Shown here: positions 12,430-23,867 of the stretch, piece after piece | How the letters are laid out: every line of letters starts with the position of its first letter | Numbering within the stretch: position 1 is the stretch's first letter | Assembly (NCBI RefSeq): GCF_050624435.1 | Contig: NC_134539.1 | Coordinates: 47,896,001 to 47,960,000 of the forward strand | DNA: 64,000 nt | Reading direction: 5' to 3' | Origin: Tenrec ecaudatus | Lineage: Eukaryota; Chordata; Mammalia; Afrosoricida; Tenrecidae | The notes under the pieces: model-generated | What the model was told of the DNA's origin: nothing | Seen by the model: only the letters and a program-made list of their open reading frames with translations | Database searches by the model: none | Position numbers and translations under genes: made by a program

Positions 12430-13090
12430 GCTACAAACAACAAAGACAGACGCTGGTTGAGTTAAGAGAAAACCTATTTAATTAGGGGACTGTTGGGTAG
12501 CTTAGGGGACTTGGGGAACACCGGTGTGCCAGACAGGAAGCAAGGGCTGCCAGATGACAGCAGCTGTAGCCAGGGTTTCTGTGGAGGAAGAGCTGAATGG
12601 GGCGGCGGAGCTCTGTGGCCAGATACTGAACACAGCCACGGACGTTGCCATCCCCGACACTGGATACTGCTGAAGGCACTGCTGTGAGCGCACACTGATG
12701 TTGGCAGCACTGCTACTGAACACTTGATGCCACCTCCACCACAATGAAGGATGACTGCGCCCTTCTCTGTGCCATTCGCTCCAGGTTCAAAGTCTAGCTA
12801 AGTCTTGTCATGCTATGGACCTAGGTCACCCACCCATATTGAGCTATCTGAGTTCTTAAGAGAATGTTATCTACTTTTGTATGGAAAGCAGCAGGGACCT
12901 GCCTTCTATCCGAACTCAAGCAAAAAGAAGTTCAGATATGGAAACATTTTGAATGCCCATTGCAGAGGATACCACCCTTTGTGCAATGATGTTTTTAGGG
13001 TTAGTATCTGGTCAGATGGTAGCATTTGTGGTTGTCATGATTCAGTTGCTAGACAACCACCCTGGCGGCATCCTGAAGGGTTTGAACAGT
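12430..13090. other. Unclassified, probably old LTR-derived DNA
   Basis: The region is GC-richer than its neighbours in the first 300 bp, with no gene resemblance. An open frame starting at 12805 has no domain I recognise and runs into an RTE fragment, so it is not reported as a gene. Confidence 0.35.
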
Positions 13091-13095
13091 GCGTG

Positions 13096-13450
13096 GCAGT
13101 AGGTTGCAGCCGTTGTTGTTCGGCTCTGACCCATAGTGACCCTGTGCCCAGCAGAACACAACATTGCAGGGTCCTGTGCCAGCCTCACAGTGGTTCCTAT
13201 GCCTGAGCCCGTTGATTCAGCCACTGTGTCAGTCCCTCTCACTGAGGTTCCTCCTCTTTTTCACTGTCCTCCCACTTTACCAAACATGGGACTGGTCTCT
13301 CCTGCCAATATGTCCAAAGTCTGCAAGACAAATGCTTGTCACCCCTGACTCTCAGGAGCACCCCAGCCTTATTTCTTTCAACATATAAGTTTGTCCTTTT
13401 AGCAATCCGTGATACTTGCAATATTCGATCAGTATGTTGAGTCAAGGTAA
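13096..13450 (-). mobile_element. RTE-type LINE 3' part
   Basis: It has the same block order as positions 1-190: CCACTTTACCAAACATGG, then CCAATATGTCCAAAGT and CTTGTCACCCCTGACTC, then TTTGTCCTTTTAGCAATCCGTG. The left part contains the shared RTE/AfroSINE 3' stem (CTCTGACCCATAGTGACCC). Confidence 0.8.
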
Positions 13451-14035
13451 GTGAAGCCTGTAATAATTAATGATAATAATAAATAATAATAGCTCCACAG
13501 CCTTCGCTAGACCAGGGCCACTAAAATTAGCATCCCCACAAGGCAGAGTGGGTAGCCTCCTCTCTCAGGGCTCATTTTAATCCAGGTGTAAGAACTTAGG
13601 AATTCAGAACCATTAGCCATATAGAATTTTCCATAGGGTTTCATGGTTGGTATCTTGACACTGCCAGTGCCTCTGGATGAACCAGAAAGAGTGAATCAGG
13701 GGAATGGCTTGAGAAATTAGAACTTTCAAAAAATATTTTTCACCCAAGTGGGTCTGTGAGTCTGTTGCAGACTGAGAAGTAGATCCAAAATTGAACAAAA
13801 GCCCAATAGCACAGGAAAAAACTTGATCGTGAAAGCATATTGAAAAGATGAGTGCAAAAGATGCCATTGCAGTCTGAGAGAGAAGCAGTGCTGTCCGCCA
13901 TCGGGGGCAAGCGGAGAGGAGGGTGGTGGTGTGCTGTGCTCACTGAGCAGCTCAAGATGTAATGGTCGTAATGAAGGGGCGCAGCAACACACCTTTCTTA
14001 ACTGGAGTCTCCTTCGAGCTTCCCCAGAGCTCCCC

Positions 14036-14175
14036 CCAAAACACGACTATCAACTCAACAAGATCCTATAGGGTCTCCATGGGTGCACAACTTTATGGAA
14101 GCAGATCATCTTCGTGGAGGAACAGTGGGGTTGGCACTGCCCATAGCAATAGCAGTCCAATGCTTACCCAAGAGG
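14036..14175 (-). mobile_element. AfroSINE, diverged
   Basis: ATCCTATAGGGTCTCCATGGG and GCAATAGCAGTCCAATGCTTA identify the left and right parts of the SINE. It is the first of two adjacent copies in one orientation. Confidence 0.7.
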
Positions 14176-14194
14176 ACCGTGATCCAAACTCAAA

Positions 14195-14350
14195 ATCTAA
14201 CTCACAGTCATGGAGTTGATGTGGACCGTAGTGACCCTAGAGGACTGGGTAAAACTGCCCCCGTGGGTTTCTGAGATGGTAACTCTAGCCTTCTCTTTCT
14301 CCTGCAGCACAGGTGGTTTCCAATAGCAGCCCAATGCATAACCACAATGC
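14195..14350 (-). mobile_element. AfroSINE
   Basis: GTAGTGACCCTAGAGGACTG, CTGCCCCCGTGGGTTTCTG and AATAGCAGCCCAATGC are the SINE body. The copy is full length with small deletions. Confidence 0.85.
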
Positions 14351-14975
14351 CACAATAACATTAAGAACCCCATTGGGGTGATCTGATAGTTGGTATCCTA
14401 CTTTTCTCTGCTGTCCCCTCCACTTTCCCTTACTACCTCTGTTTCTCAGGTAACTGAGCTTGATGAACTCTACCCATGGAGCTCTGGCCTTCTAGTTTCA
14501 AATTTGTCTCAAATTCATACTTTCCTCTCTGAACACACTTACTGCAATCATGTTCAGTCTCATTGTCCCTCGTATACAATAACAATGGTCCCAGCCTCCC
14601 AAATGACAGATGTTGACTGATCAGGTTTACTTGGGGGCTGGGGGAGGAAATGGTATTTGTTAATGAGCCGTTGGTCAAAGGAAGCTGCATTCCAGCAGAG
14701 AGAATGAAATGTGATGCTAGGAAGTAAAGCTGCTCCATTGAGAACAGGGCTGGTCAACAAACAGGTGATGGCCCTGACAGGATGAAGGAGGTGGCACAAC
14801 AGAGAGTGGGGAATGAACACTAAGGAAAGTGATTCAAAGATGTGGCTGAGAATATAGTCCTAACTTGAAAAAAATAGTCCCAACCTCAGGTTGTTTTCTG
14901 TCATTTAAGAACTTGAAACATGCTGTGGTGGGAGTGGAGGGATCACACGCTAGATCTCTTTTTCTCTCCCTGTTG

Positions 14976-15172
14976 TGTTGGGTGCTGCTGAGTTGATTCT
15001 GACTCATAGCAATCCTGTATGACTAGAGTAGAAATACTGCCCGCCCCCCCCCCCACGAGTTTTCTAGGCTTTACGCTTTAGACTCAGGGTTTCTCTTCGA
15101 CAGAGCAGCTGGTGGCTTTGAACCATGAACTTCTGCATTAGCAGTCAAGCATTTAATCGATGTCCCACTAGA
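14976..15172 (-). mobile_element. AfroSINE
   Basis: GTTGATTCTGACTCATAGCA, then AACTGCCCGC-like and AGCAGCTGGTGGCTTTGAAC, then TTAGCAGTCAAGCATTTAA are in SINE order. A C-run interrupts the body at 15043-15055. Confidence 0.88.
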
Positions 15173-15233
15173 ACTTTTTCTCCTTCTCTATGCATATGTA
15201 TTCAGCCAATCCAGAGAATATGCTCATATGTGT

Positions 15234-15234
<1 letters not shown>

Positions 15235-15276
<42 letters not shown>
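15235..15276. repeat. (CA)n microsatellite
   Basis: About 20 uninterrupted CA units. Confidence 0.97.
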
Positions 15277-15278
<2 letters not shown>

Positions 15279-15518
15279 TCCATGGATAACAGCCTCAACT
15301 GCTCTTGCTCTCTGGAATAACTGCTTTAGACATGGCAGTCTATCTTATAAAGACAGTAGAAATCATCAGATGTGCGCCTGTAAACTCTTAGATGATCTTC
15401 ATTGTATCGTCACTTCATTCCACACCATTTCCTGAGACTGCCTTTACCAAGGTGACAAATGACTTACATATTATCAAACTGAGTGAGAACCTTTCCATTC
15501 ATATATGTATATATATAA

Positions 15519-15905
15519 TTTTATTGGGCGTTCTTACAGATATTATAATCCATAATTCGATTACATAAAGCATAATTGTACATTTGCTGCCACCATCAGT
15601 TTCAAAACATTTTCTTTCTTTTTGAACTCTTTGATATCAGCCCAGCCCCCCTTTACCCCCTCCCTCCCCTCCCCTACCCCCACAGGAACCCTTATTATAT
15701 TATATATTATTTTATTGACTTATTGCTATATCTTACACCATCCAAATGTAGCATTCACTTACAATTCTGTTATTTGCTCCTCTCGAGTGGGCTTATGCAG
15801 TCATCATTGCGATCACCCCCCCTCCCCCCGCCTTTCCGTCTCCTCAAGGAATCATTACTCCCGTTACTGTTTCTGAAGGGTTATCTATCTTGGCTTTCAT
15901 GCATG
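15519..15905 (-). mobile_element. L1 3' end, lineage-specific
   Basis: TTTTATTGGGCGTTCTTACA opens the element; its complement holds the AATAAA signal. TTTCAAAACATTTTCTTTC and a pyrimidine-rich block follow, in the same order as 30345-30690. L2-like and unclassified sequence follow to the right. Confidence 0.75.
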
Positions 15906-16139
15906 GAATGATCTTAATTACACAAATGAACATATGCATGTCTAACATGATTAATGAGGTAAAACAATGATCATTACCTGACACCTCAGCAGCACTCACC
16001 AACATAGTTTCAGAAAACCCTCCTTTTAGCATTGCTCTATTATTCTTTTTTCTTTAACTTTTATAATCCTCTACTTTATTGGTTTTTGTTCGTTCACTTG
16101 TGTCCCTTTCACCTTTTTTATATCCTTATCTTTATTCAC

Positions 16140-16570
16140 TTTTAAAGTAGGGATGCTTTCATGGCTCAGTCCTAGGTTCTTATCTCTGTCTGCTCTCCCG
16201 TTAACTTATTTAATTTTATAGTTTGTTACCATCTAAATCCTCGCTGTTGTCTATTGCTTTTGGAATAAAGCCCTGAGACATAGAATTTCTTTATGAACTT
16301 CCCTGACTGTGTAGTTTTTCCTTCGACTTTCTGTGCAACAGAGACACTGACCTTTTTTGCTTTTCCTTCTTTTGCTTATTTCACTACATCACCATGATCT
16401 TTTTTAACCCATTTCCACATTCTCCTTCCACTTCCTGTAATAGTCCACTACCACCAACTCTTCCCAATGTGGATGTCTGACTCTTATTTATCCTGCAGGA
16501 CAGACTCAACATCACTTGCTTTGAGAATAATTCCTAAATCCCTAGACTAGATCTGATTCACTTTTTATAT
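16140..16570 (-). repeat. Possible L2 LINE 3' fragment
   Basis: Blocks such as CTCAGTCCTAGGTTCTTATC and GACTCTTATTTATCCTGCAGG resemble the 3' end of the ancient L2 LINE. Low similarity; boundaries are a guess. Confidence 0.3.
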
Positions 16571-18048
16571 ACTTCTACAGTACATTGTACTTCTCCAGAT
16601 TATGATTTAGTTAGTTACTTATATAATTTAAAAAATATTCACCCCTTCACTAGACATTAAGCACTTTTGGTTTACATGGGTCATTGCAAATAGAATATAA
16701 TTCAATATAATAACACAAATTCAATATCATTTATTTATTCATTGAGCAAACATTTCTAAAAGAGCCTTGCCAATATTATAAGCTATAAGTCCCTATGTAT
16801 ACCTATCCTAATATTTCATGAAGTACTCCACCCAAGGTTTTGAATACAACTCCCCAGAGTTTTCTAGTAAGGACAAGCCATGTGGCATTTCTGAACCACG
16901 TCGGCTGACAAGTTAGTCAGGGGATGAGGTCATTGCCCTTTGTGATAATTAGAAGTGGCTCTTTGCCAACTTTCACCAGATGTATCAGAGCATAGTCCAG
17001 ACCAAAAGAACTAACTTGGTGATGCGCTGACTCTACAGGAATGGGGCGTCTCCTCAGCTGCTGAGCAGCTAACTTCTGGTGTGTACTGTAAGATGTGGTT
17101 CAGATGGTGCTATTTACTCTCTGACCCTACTTCCTAGGAGTGTTGGCAAGTTCCTGAGATAACAAAGGTGGGAAGGCATGCTTAATTGGTCAATGAGTGT
17201 ATTTTATTTAAAGGAAGACTAGCCTCATGTACTCTCCATATCATCAGAAGTAAATGTCAAGTAACTGGCTGACACCCGGTCTCCGTTCTCTGTGGCTGAG
17301 AGAATCTTCTATTGTAAGGACTAGACTTGTGTGATAGGTTGGCAGGCCATTCTGTGTCTGGTTCCAGGAAGTTTTGCAAGGATGTCAATGGCTATATAGC
17401 ACCAGATCTTTCTTCCGTGGTACCTCTGGCCCTGAACCTCCCATCTTTTGTTCAGCAGCATAGTAAGCTTTTGCCTGAAACTAAACAATTAAGTAGTAAT
17501 CCTATCAGTACAATGTTTAAAAAACTGAAAGTAAATACAAAAATAATCAGCTAAAATAACTGAGGTTTTATTTCTTTGTCTTTTTCTTCTACATCCTAAT
17601 ATATTATCAACCATTCCTCCTAACATATTATCAGGCAGCTCCCCTACTTCTAGAGGTAGTTGTTACCCCAGTTCTGAAGCCCGTGGACGTTTTTGTGATG
17701 TAAAAGAGCTCTTTTCATCTTTCTCCACTGGCAACTCAGTTGTGGGCATGATCAGTTCTGCTGAGTCCGTTCCTCTGCATCCATGTGTTACTCCCTGCCG
17801 ACCTTGCCGACCTTCTGTTGTCGTCTCCTTGATGGGTCTTTCAGGTGTTAGACTTTACAATCATGATAATATATATTTTTAATTTCCTGATTGTAGTCAA
17901 GTTTCAGGAAAGACTAACACTCATAGTATACTTTTCTCACCCTTACCTGGAAAAAAATACGTTTTGCATTTAACAACTCTCTGTGAATACCTGTACACAC
18001 CATATCTATCACCTTAAATAACTTTTTGAGGTTTTCTTATATAGATGA

Positions 18049-18236
18049 TTGTTTCCCAAAGTGGGTGATACTGACTCCTGGGGGGAGCTGGAACAATCCA
18101 GGGTGCAGCAAGAGCAGATACCTACACTTTATCATAGATGATGGGTTATAGTACAAACCTTTAGCCAGTGGCCTGATGAGTAATTTTTATCCCCTTTGGA
18201 AAGGAGGCAGTCAGCCAAGTAATTTTGGGAACCTAT
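18049..18236. mobile_element. Possible non-autonomous hAT-like DNA transposon
   Basis: The segment starts GTTTCCCAAAGTGGG and ends TTTTGGGAAC, giving short imperfect terminal inverted repeats about 190 bp apart. The inner GGAACAATCCAGGGTGCAGC looks like the body of mammalian non-autonomous hAT elements. I could not find a clear 8-bp target duplication. Confidence 0.35.
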
Positions 18237-18379
18237 AACTATAGTATTATATACTTAATCTAGCCCCTGGTTTTTCCTTATATTCTAGTCCCTGTTAGTT
18301 GGCATTTTGGTTTCCAATTTTTGTGATAAAAGAGGAATAAAATTAATATCCTTACAGCTAAATTCCAATAAGGGGACTC

Positions 18380-18900
18380 ATGAGGCCAAAGACTGAGGGG
18401 AACACTAAAAGAAAGAGAGCAGGGTCATAATGTGATGAGTTCAGTGATAGAGATGATGCACACAGTATTATGGAAACCTAGAGAAGGCAGCCACGACACA
18501 ACTTGGACAGATATGGGATCGCTGCTCTGGGAAGGGTCTCAGGAGGAGATGACCAGCGATAGGTGAGAACTGGTTAGAGAGGCAGAGAATGGTATTCAAA
18601 GAAGAGGGACCAACATGGGCATTTGGAGACAAGAGCACTTTATACAGAGAGATGCCAGGCGTTCAAGTTGCTGGACACCAAAATGAATGGCGCAGATTAT
18701 AAAAGATGAAGCTAACAAGGTAGGCAGAGGCCAGTCAGACCTCAGAAGCCATCTTAGGGAGCTTCGAATTTTTTTTTCATGTGATAAGACTTGATCAGGT
18801 ATGTGAGCAGAGATTAAAAGAAAGGATATGAGACAAGAGGCTATTGCAGTCCTTCAGAGAAGAGAAGGGTGTGAAACTGTGGTAGGGATGGTGTGATAGT
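18380..18900 (+). repeat. Possible L2 LINE 3' fragment
   Basis: Purine-rich sequence with GGTAGGCAGAGGCCAGTCAGA and GACCAACATGGGCATTTGGAG resembles the sense 3' region of L2. It ends about 300 bp before the putative MUSK promoter. Confidence 0.35.
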
Positions 18901-19189
18901 ATTCGGAATAAAAGGAGAGCAAGAACTTCGAAAATATTTCGGGGATCGATAATGGGTTGGATGTTGGGGGCTAGGTAAAAGGGAAGAAGTCAAGATTCGG
19001 TCTGCAGGTTTCTCGCTGGCGTAAAGAGGAGGTGGTCGGCTCAATGTGAAGATCAAGAAACCTGAACCTCGGGGTGAATGATGATGATTGCAACTGGTAT
19101 TGTCCTTCTGCCCTGTCTTAAAAGGGATTCTAGAGGGATTTTCTTTCCCTTGTTCCTCCAGCCCTACACTTGCATTTCTGGCCAAAGTG

Positions 19190-19391
19190 GATACTCACCA
19201 GCTGGCCACGTCCATCATTACAGCCGAGTCTGAGAATTCCTGATTAGACTAGAGCCTGCGGAGCTGCTCACACAAACAGCCTTTCGCAGACGACCCTTGT
19301 GAACCAAACTCTACTTTAAAATGTAAACCGTGGGGACAACTTCTGTGCTTTGTCCAAAAGGCACCTTCTCCTGCGTGCGCCTGGATTAATC
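19190..19391 (+). promoter_or_regulatory. MUSK: Putative MUSK proximal promoter and 5' UTR
   Basis: This is the 200 bp just before the MUSK start codon. An E-box CAGCTG lies at 19199-19204, and a TATA-like TTTAAAA at 19315-19321, about 70 bp before the ATG. The MUSK promoter is known to be driven by myogenin through E-boxes, so the E-box fits, but hexamers of this kind occur often by chance. The stretch is free of recognisable repeats, unlike most of the flank, which mildly supports function. The transcription start cannot be read from sequence alone. Confidence 0.4.
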
Positions 19392-19470
19392 ATGAGAGAG
19401 CTGGTCAACATTCCACTGGTCCCTCTTCTGACGCTGGTTGCCTTCAGCAGGACTGAGAAACTTCCAAAAG
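19392..19470 (+). CDS. MUSK: MUSK exon 1 (coding part): start codon and signal peptide, residues 1-26
   Basis: The 79 coding bases give [20 protein letters not shown] followed by TEKLPK, then one G of codon 27. This is the MuSK N-terminus: a short charged start, a hydrophobic core (about residues 5-18) typical of a secretory signal peptide, then the mature N-terminus ahead of Ig1. The ATG has A at -3, an acceptable Kozak context. The donor AAG|GTTAGT follows at 19471. Compared with the human protein as I remember it, His11-Ile12 is Pro-Leu and Gly20 is Arg; the latter falls near the expected cleavage site. A long GT-repeat tract begins about 50 nt inside the intron. Confidence 0.96.
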
Positions 19471-19514
19471 GTTAGTGTGAACCATCTCTTCTTCTCGTTC
19501 TCTTGTCAAAGTTC

Positions 19515-19517
<3 letters not shown>

Positions 19518-19562
<45 letters not shown>

Positions 19563-19570
19563 GTGCTCAT

Positions 19571-19601
<31 letters not shown>

Positions 19602-19612
19602 GGCACGTGTGT
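19518..19612. repeat. (GT)n tract with GC-alternating end, 48 nt inside MUSK intron 1
   Basis: Two long GT runs (about 19518-19558 and 19572-19593) are separated by GCTCAT and followed by GCGCGCGC. On the transcribed RNA it is a GU-repeat. The whole tract is alternating purine-pyrimidine. Confidence 0.97.
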
Positions 19613-19614
19613 GC

Positions 19615-21640
19615 TGCAACCACAGCTGGCTCATACTATGGTGGGCTTGGGTTTTATTTGGTGAAGTAGAGATGGGATGTACAGAGATAGAGGCGACTGG
19701 ACAAATAAGCGATTGGTTGACGATGCCCGCTCTACCAGCTTTACCCCCTTACATTCTACAGTCAACTGTTCAGCCTGCCTAGCTCCCCTTTCTAGGGAAG
19801 CATCAACGGGTAGCCTGCATGTCCCCCAGTGTTTCCTTTCTGTGTACGCCAGACTTCAGGGGGTCTCAAGGAGTAAGGAAAACCTTTTCATATCGGGTTT
19901 ACCAAAGATATAACCAACTCCCTTCCTAGATACCCAGAATGTTTGTTTCTCAACAACAAAAATAACTGGTTTGGCTTTCAGTTCTGGTTTCACAAAACCC
20001 TTAATAAACGTGTGTGTGCGTGTGTGTATAATGTTTTCGAAAAGCAGAGTCGGAGGAAAATGGCACACAATTTACTAATGTAACAAAAGCTGGACAACTG
20101 TGAGTTCTCCATAACACTGAGGCTGGAGTCAGGATTTGGTTTGGCACAGTAGCGAAAAAGCTTTTTTAAGAGCCTTTGGAATGTACCGGAAATAACGCGA
20201 GCTCGGGGGAAAGGAAAGCAACTCAAGAAGCCGGCAAACACCTGTCGCAGCAGCAAGATGTCCAGAGCAATGTGGCCTCTGGTCAGTGGGTGTTGAAGGT
20301 GAGGCGAGCGGCTTCCAAATTAGGATGAACGAGGAGAAAATCAGGGACTTGTCAAGTTCCCTGAAGTCTCTCGAACAAGACAGGAGAAAGGGCTTACATG
20401 GAATCTACTGGAGGGCAGGGTTCTCGAGTTAAACTGTCAATGTACGCATTGCAAGAGTAACACAAAGGGTCTGTTTTATGACATTCAAACAAAACTCTTT
20501 CCCTTGGTTTCACTGAACAAGCTTGTGTTTCAGAGAGACCTGAGGGTAGTTTCTGTGTGGACGGAGAGAATGCCTGGATTCTGTGGTTCATGAGACACGC
20601 CGGGGCCACAAGGTCAAGGTGAACACGATAGTAAGACAGCCTTCTTCCCAATCTGAGTTCATAGGTCTGTCTGCTTTTGTTGCTTCTTACTTCCTACTGT
20701 ATGTGTGCAGAATGAAATCTTTAAATGTGTTTCAAGGTCCCGTTGCCAATTAATATATCTTCAGATAAAAGGCATGCTCAATCTCTTCAAAAAGCTAATA
20801 ATAGAAAGATTTCACATTGCCCTCAACTTATTTTAATACTTCCTGGTTGTACAACGGATGTCCGGCAAGGCAGGGCCTGAATGTTCAGATATACGGATTC
20901 TCAGAAGTCTCATTCAGGCCGATGCAAATCCTGCAGCTAGAGAGAAAATGACACGACCCAATACTAGCAGTACAATTCAGTCTTATGAAGTGCAGGATGA
21001 TGCATTTTGGTGGTTCTGAATTCAACCATAATTTGTTAAGCATGCACAAAAACTCTATATATGTGAATACCTCTTAGTTTAACTTAAATAAATGATGCCC
21101 TGTTTCTAGACTTTACAGGTAAAGCCCTTTATTCAAATTCATATCACTTCTGTTTAGAAAATATCCGAATTTGGTGACATCAATGTAGCAAAATTTGAAT
21201 CATATAGGCCAAACTTCCTGGTTTTTAAATAAAATAATCAGAGGGGTAAGCACACTTTGTTTTTACTATTAATTGTTATGAGGACATCTTAAAAAAAGGA
21301 AAGAATATTTTACTTAGTCTGCAGTATTTTCTGTAAGGTCTAAATCACGTAGTAAGTGTTTAAAACCAAACTTAGCAAAAAGCCAGGTAAGCAAACACTC
21401 ATTTATTACATGTAACAGCTCCTAGAATAAAATAATTATGAAAATATAGCCATCGCTATTTTAAATGTTGAATTTCCTGGACTCTGTTGATAGAAAATGG
21501 CCCGCAATAATGGGCTGTTTTAGTATTATTGGTAAGAATGAAAATGTACTACCGCGGACGTTCTGTAATTTTTTCCTCTATTCTCAAGAGAGGACCATCA
21601 TAAACAGAGCCCTGGATGTACTTAACAGTTGATTGTGGTT
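19615..21640. other. MUSK intron 1, proximal unique sequence
   Basis: No repeat family or exon is recognised. The interval is notable for a few CpGs around 20180-20260 and the N-box/E-box pair described separately. Confidence 0.5.
20186..20244 (+). promoter_or_regulatory. Possible intronic N-box/E-box pair in MUSK intron 1
   Basis: CCGGAA (an N-box, the GABP/ETS site of synapse-specific muscle genes) lies at 20186-20191 and CACCTG (an E-box) at 20239-20244, about 0.7 kb into intron 1. Between them are several CpGs in otherwise CpG-poor DNA (ACGCGAGCTCG at 20195-20205). N-boxes and E-boxes act together in genes such as the acetylcholine-receptor subunits and, within its first intron, AChE. 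The match is to short motifs only, so function is inference. Confidence 0.25.
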
Positions 21641-22560
21641 TGGGGTAAACGTTTACAAAGCAATTTCATTTTCCATTCAGCACCTCCTACACATTTGTGC
21701 CCCGACATTGTTGCAGCCCTCACAATGCATGTCGTAATCGCTTCTTCCCTGTGTTCTCCATTTCCACTCGGCCTTCTTTGTTGCCCGTCCTGCCTCCTGA
21801 ACTTTGCGTTGGGCCAAGTGTTGCCTTTTGGGTCTCAGATATTGATGATCCGAAGGAGCATGTTTCACCCAGCACAAATGTTTTCTAGACCTGTCTGTTG
21901 TCTGGGTGAAAGGTAATCCTTGGGGGTCAGTTCCATTCCGGGCTGAAGTGTGTCTACAGATGCACCATACCGGAGTAGGGGTCTCACCAGTCTATATCAG
22001 GCCAATAAGCCTAGTCCTTTTTTTTTTAAGGTTTTAAGTTTTGTTTCACATCCCCCTGCCTCATTCTCTCCAGGGCCTTCTGTTGTGATCTCATTCAGAG
22101 AGGCCAGTAGCATCTAACTTTTCAAGTCTCAGGGTCATAGAGGCTAAGGTCCACATGATCCCTGAGTCCTTCGGAACCATTTTTTCCATGTATCTTTGAT
22201 TTTCTTCATTCTTGTTTGCTCCAGATGAGAGAGTTCAAGAGGTGCCTCACAGATACAAGTTGTGCACAAGTCTGTAAGACTCCAGTCACTCCTCACCCAA
22301 GTCGAAAGCAGAAGTTGTCCTTGTGGGCTGCGACATATGCCACTTCATCTTGTTTCATCTTGATGTCCCTTAAGACCGTAGTTCTGGGCTTCCAGGACCA
22401 GTAATCCATTCCCTCAGGGTGTTTTTTATGTCTGAAAATATTCCAGAACTTTACCCCCTGTATGTCCCATTATACGCATGGATATATTTGTAGTTTATAC
22501 ATACTAGTTTATGGCTAAGATGTAGTCTCATGTAATCTATGTCCGTTTGTGATTGATTCA
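21640..22560 (-). mobile_element. Old L1 3'-UTR, copy B
   Basis: It shares block order with copies at 10310 and 57140, for example CATCCCCCTGCCTCATTCTCT and the GGTCCACATGATCCCTGAGTC block. It continues directly into antisense L1 sequence at 22560, which sets its orientation. Confidence 0.6.
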
Positions 22561-23014
22561 TTTTCCTCAGCCTAACTGTTGGTCTAGGTTCTAATGCGTT
22601 TGGCAGATTAATCCTGAATTTTTACTACTGCATGGTGTTGCATTTTCTGTACGTATCTTAGTTGATCTGTTCGTCTGCTGATGGGTTCTTCGGTTGCTTC
22701 TGTTTGGCAATGTGAATAACTGTGATAAACATGGGGTGCGTGCATCTATCGGGGTCCCAGCTTGTATTTCTCTGGGATAACTATCTAGTCGTGGGACCTG
22801 GTGGAAAGATCGCACGGTACTTCTAGTTCTGAGTTTTTAAGGAAGTTCCATACTGTTTCCCACAGTGTTGGCACCATGTTACGGTCCCACCAGCACCGCA
22901 CGAGGATTCTAGTATGAACTAGTCCCTTCCTACCCTTATCAGCATTTGCTATTTTCAATATATTTTAACTTATCAATGATATGGTGACATGACATCTCAG
23001 TGCTTTGATTTGCA

Positions 23015-23255
23015 TCTAAGGGGCCTACTTGGCTGGGGAGGTGTAAGGTGGGCTGCTAACCTCAAGATCGGCAATTCAAGTCCACCAACAGCTCCGCAGG
23101 GGAAAAAGGAGACTGCCTGCTCCTGTAATGAGTTACAGCCCCCGAATCCCTCAGGAGCAGTTCTACTTTGTTCTGTGAGGGGGTCCTTACGAGCTGAAAT
23201 TGAATCGATGCAGTGGGAATGGCTAATGACAGGCATTTCTTCACATGTTTCTTGA
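23015..23255 (+). mobile_element. AfroSINE inserted in the antisense L1
   Basis: GGGCTGCTAACCTCAAGATCG, then ATTCAAGTCCACCAACAGCTC and CTTACGAGCTGAAATTGAAT are the SINE's tRNA-like head and its 3' stem. Confidence 0.85.
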
Positions 23256-23299
23256 CAAACTGAATATCTTTTTTAAAAAAACACTTTACCATATCACTC

Positions 23300-23455
23300 C
23301 ATAGTTCAAGCAGTATTTTACAATTGTTGCCACAATCAGTTTCAAAACATTTTCTTCCTTCTTAAACTCCTTGATATCAGTTCCCCTTTTCTTGCTTCCC
23401 TACCCCCCCCCCCCAACCCTTGTTCTACTTGTTATCTGTACAGGTTCATCAATCC
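23300..23455 (-). mobile_element. Young L1 3' end, 5'-truncated
   Basis: The block TTGCCACAATCAGTTTCAAAA then CATTTTCTTCCTTC and the C-rich run match the start of the copy at 15560-15670. It lies within the older antisense L1. Confidence 0.65.
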
Positions 23456-23867
23456 TGGGGTTCATTGACTATCGTGTTTGATGAAGTATCTGTTCATGTT
23501 CTCTGCCCATTTTCAAATCAGATTATTTTATTCGTTGTCTTTTGTTGAGGTGTTAAAGCATTTTATAGATTTTAGAGATCGGCCTCTTGTCTGTTATGCC
23601 ATTGCTATTTTTCTCCCCAGTCTGCAGATTCCTTCTTTATCCTTGGAGACATCTTTTGATGCCCCTAAGCATTTTCATGCACCTAAGTGGAGGAGGACTT
23701 AATCCCCCAAGGTTTTTTTTAGCTGTTTGTGATTTTTGTTATGTTTGATAGTTTATTTATTTCATGCATTAGGTCCCCTAAGTCTGATATTTTTAAAGTT
23801 TTAGACTTTATATTTATATCATTGATCCATTTTTAGTTTTTATATATGATGTGAGTTATTGCATTGG

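Noticed and set aside
12805..13206. A 133-codon open frame
   Set aside because: Its second half is RTE sequence read in the wrong strand and its first half matches nothing; not a gene.
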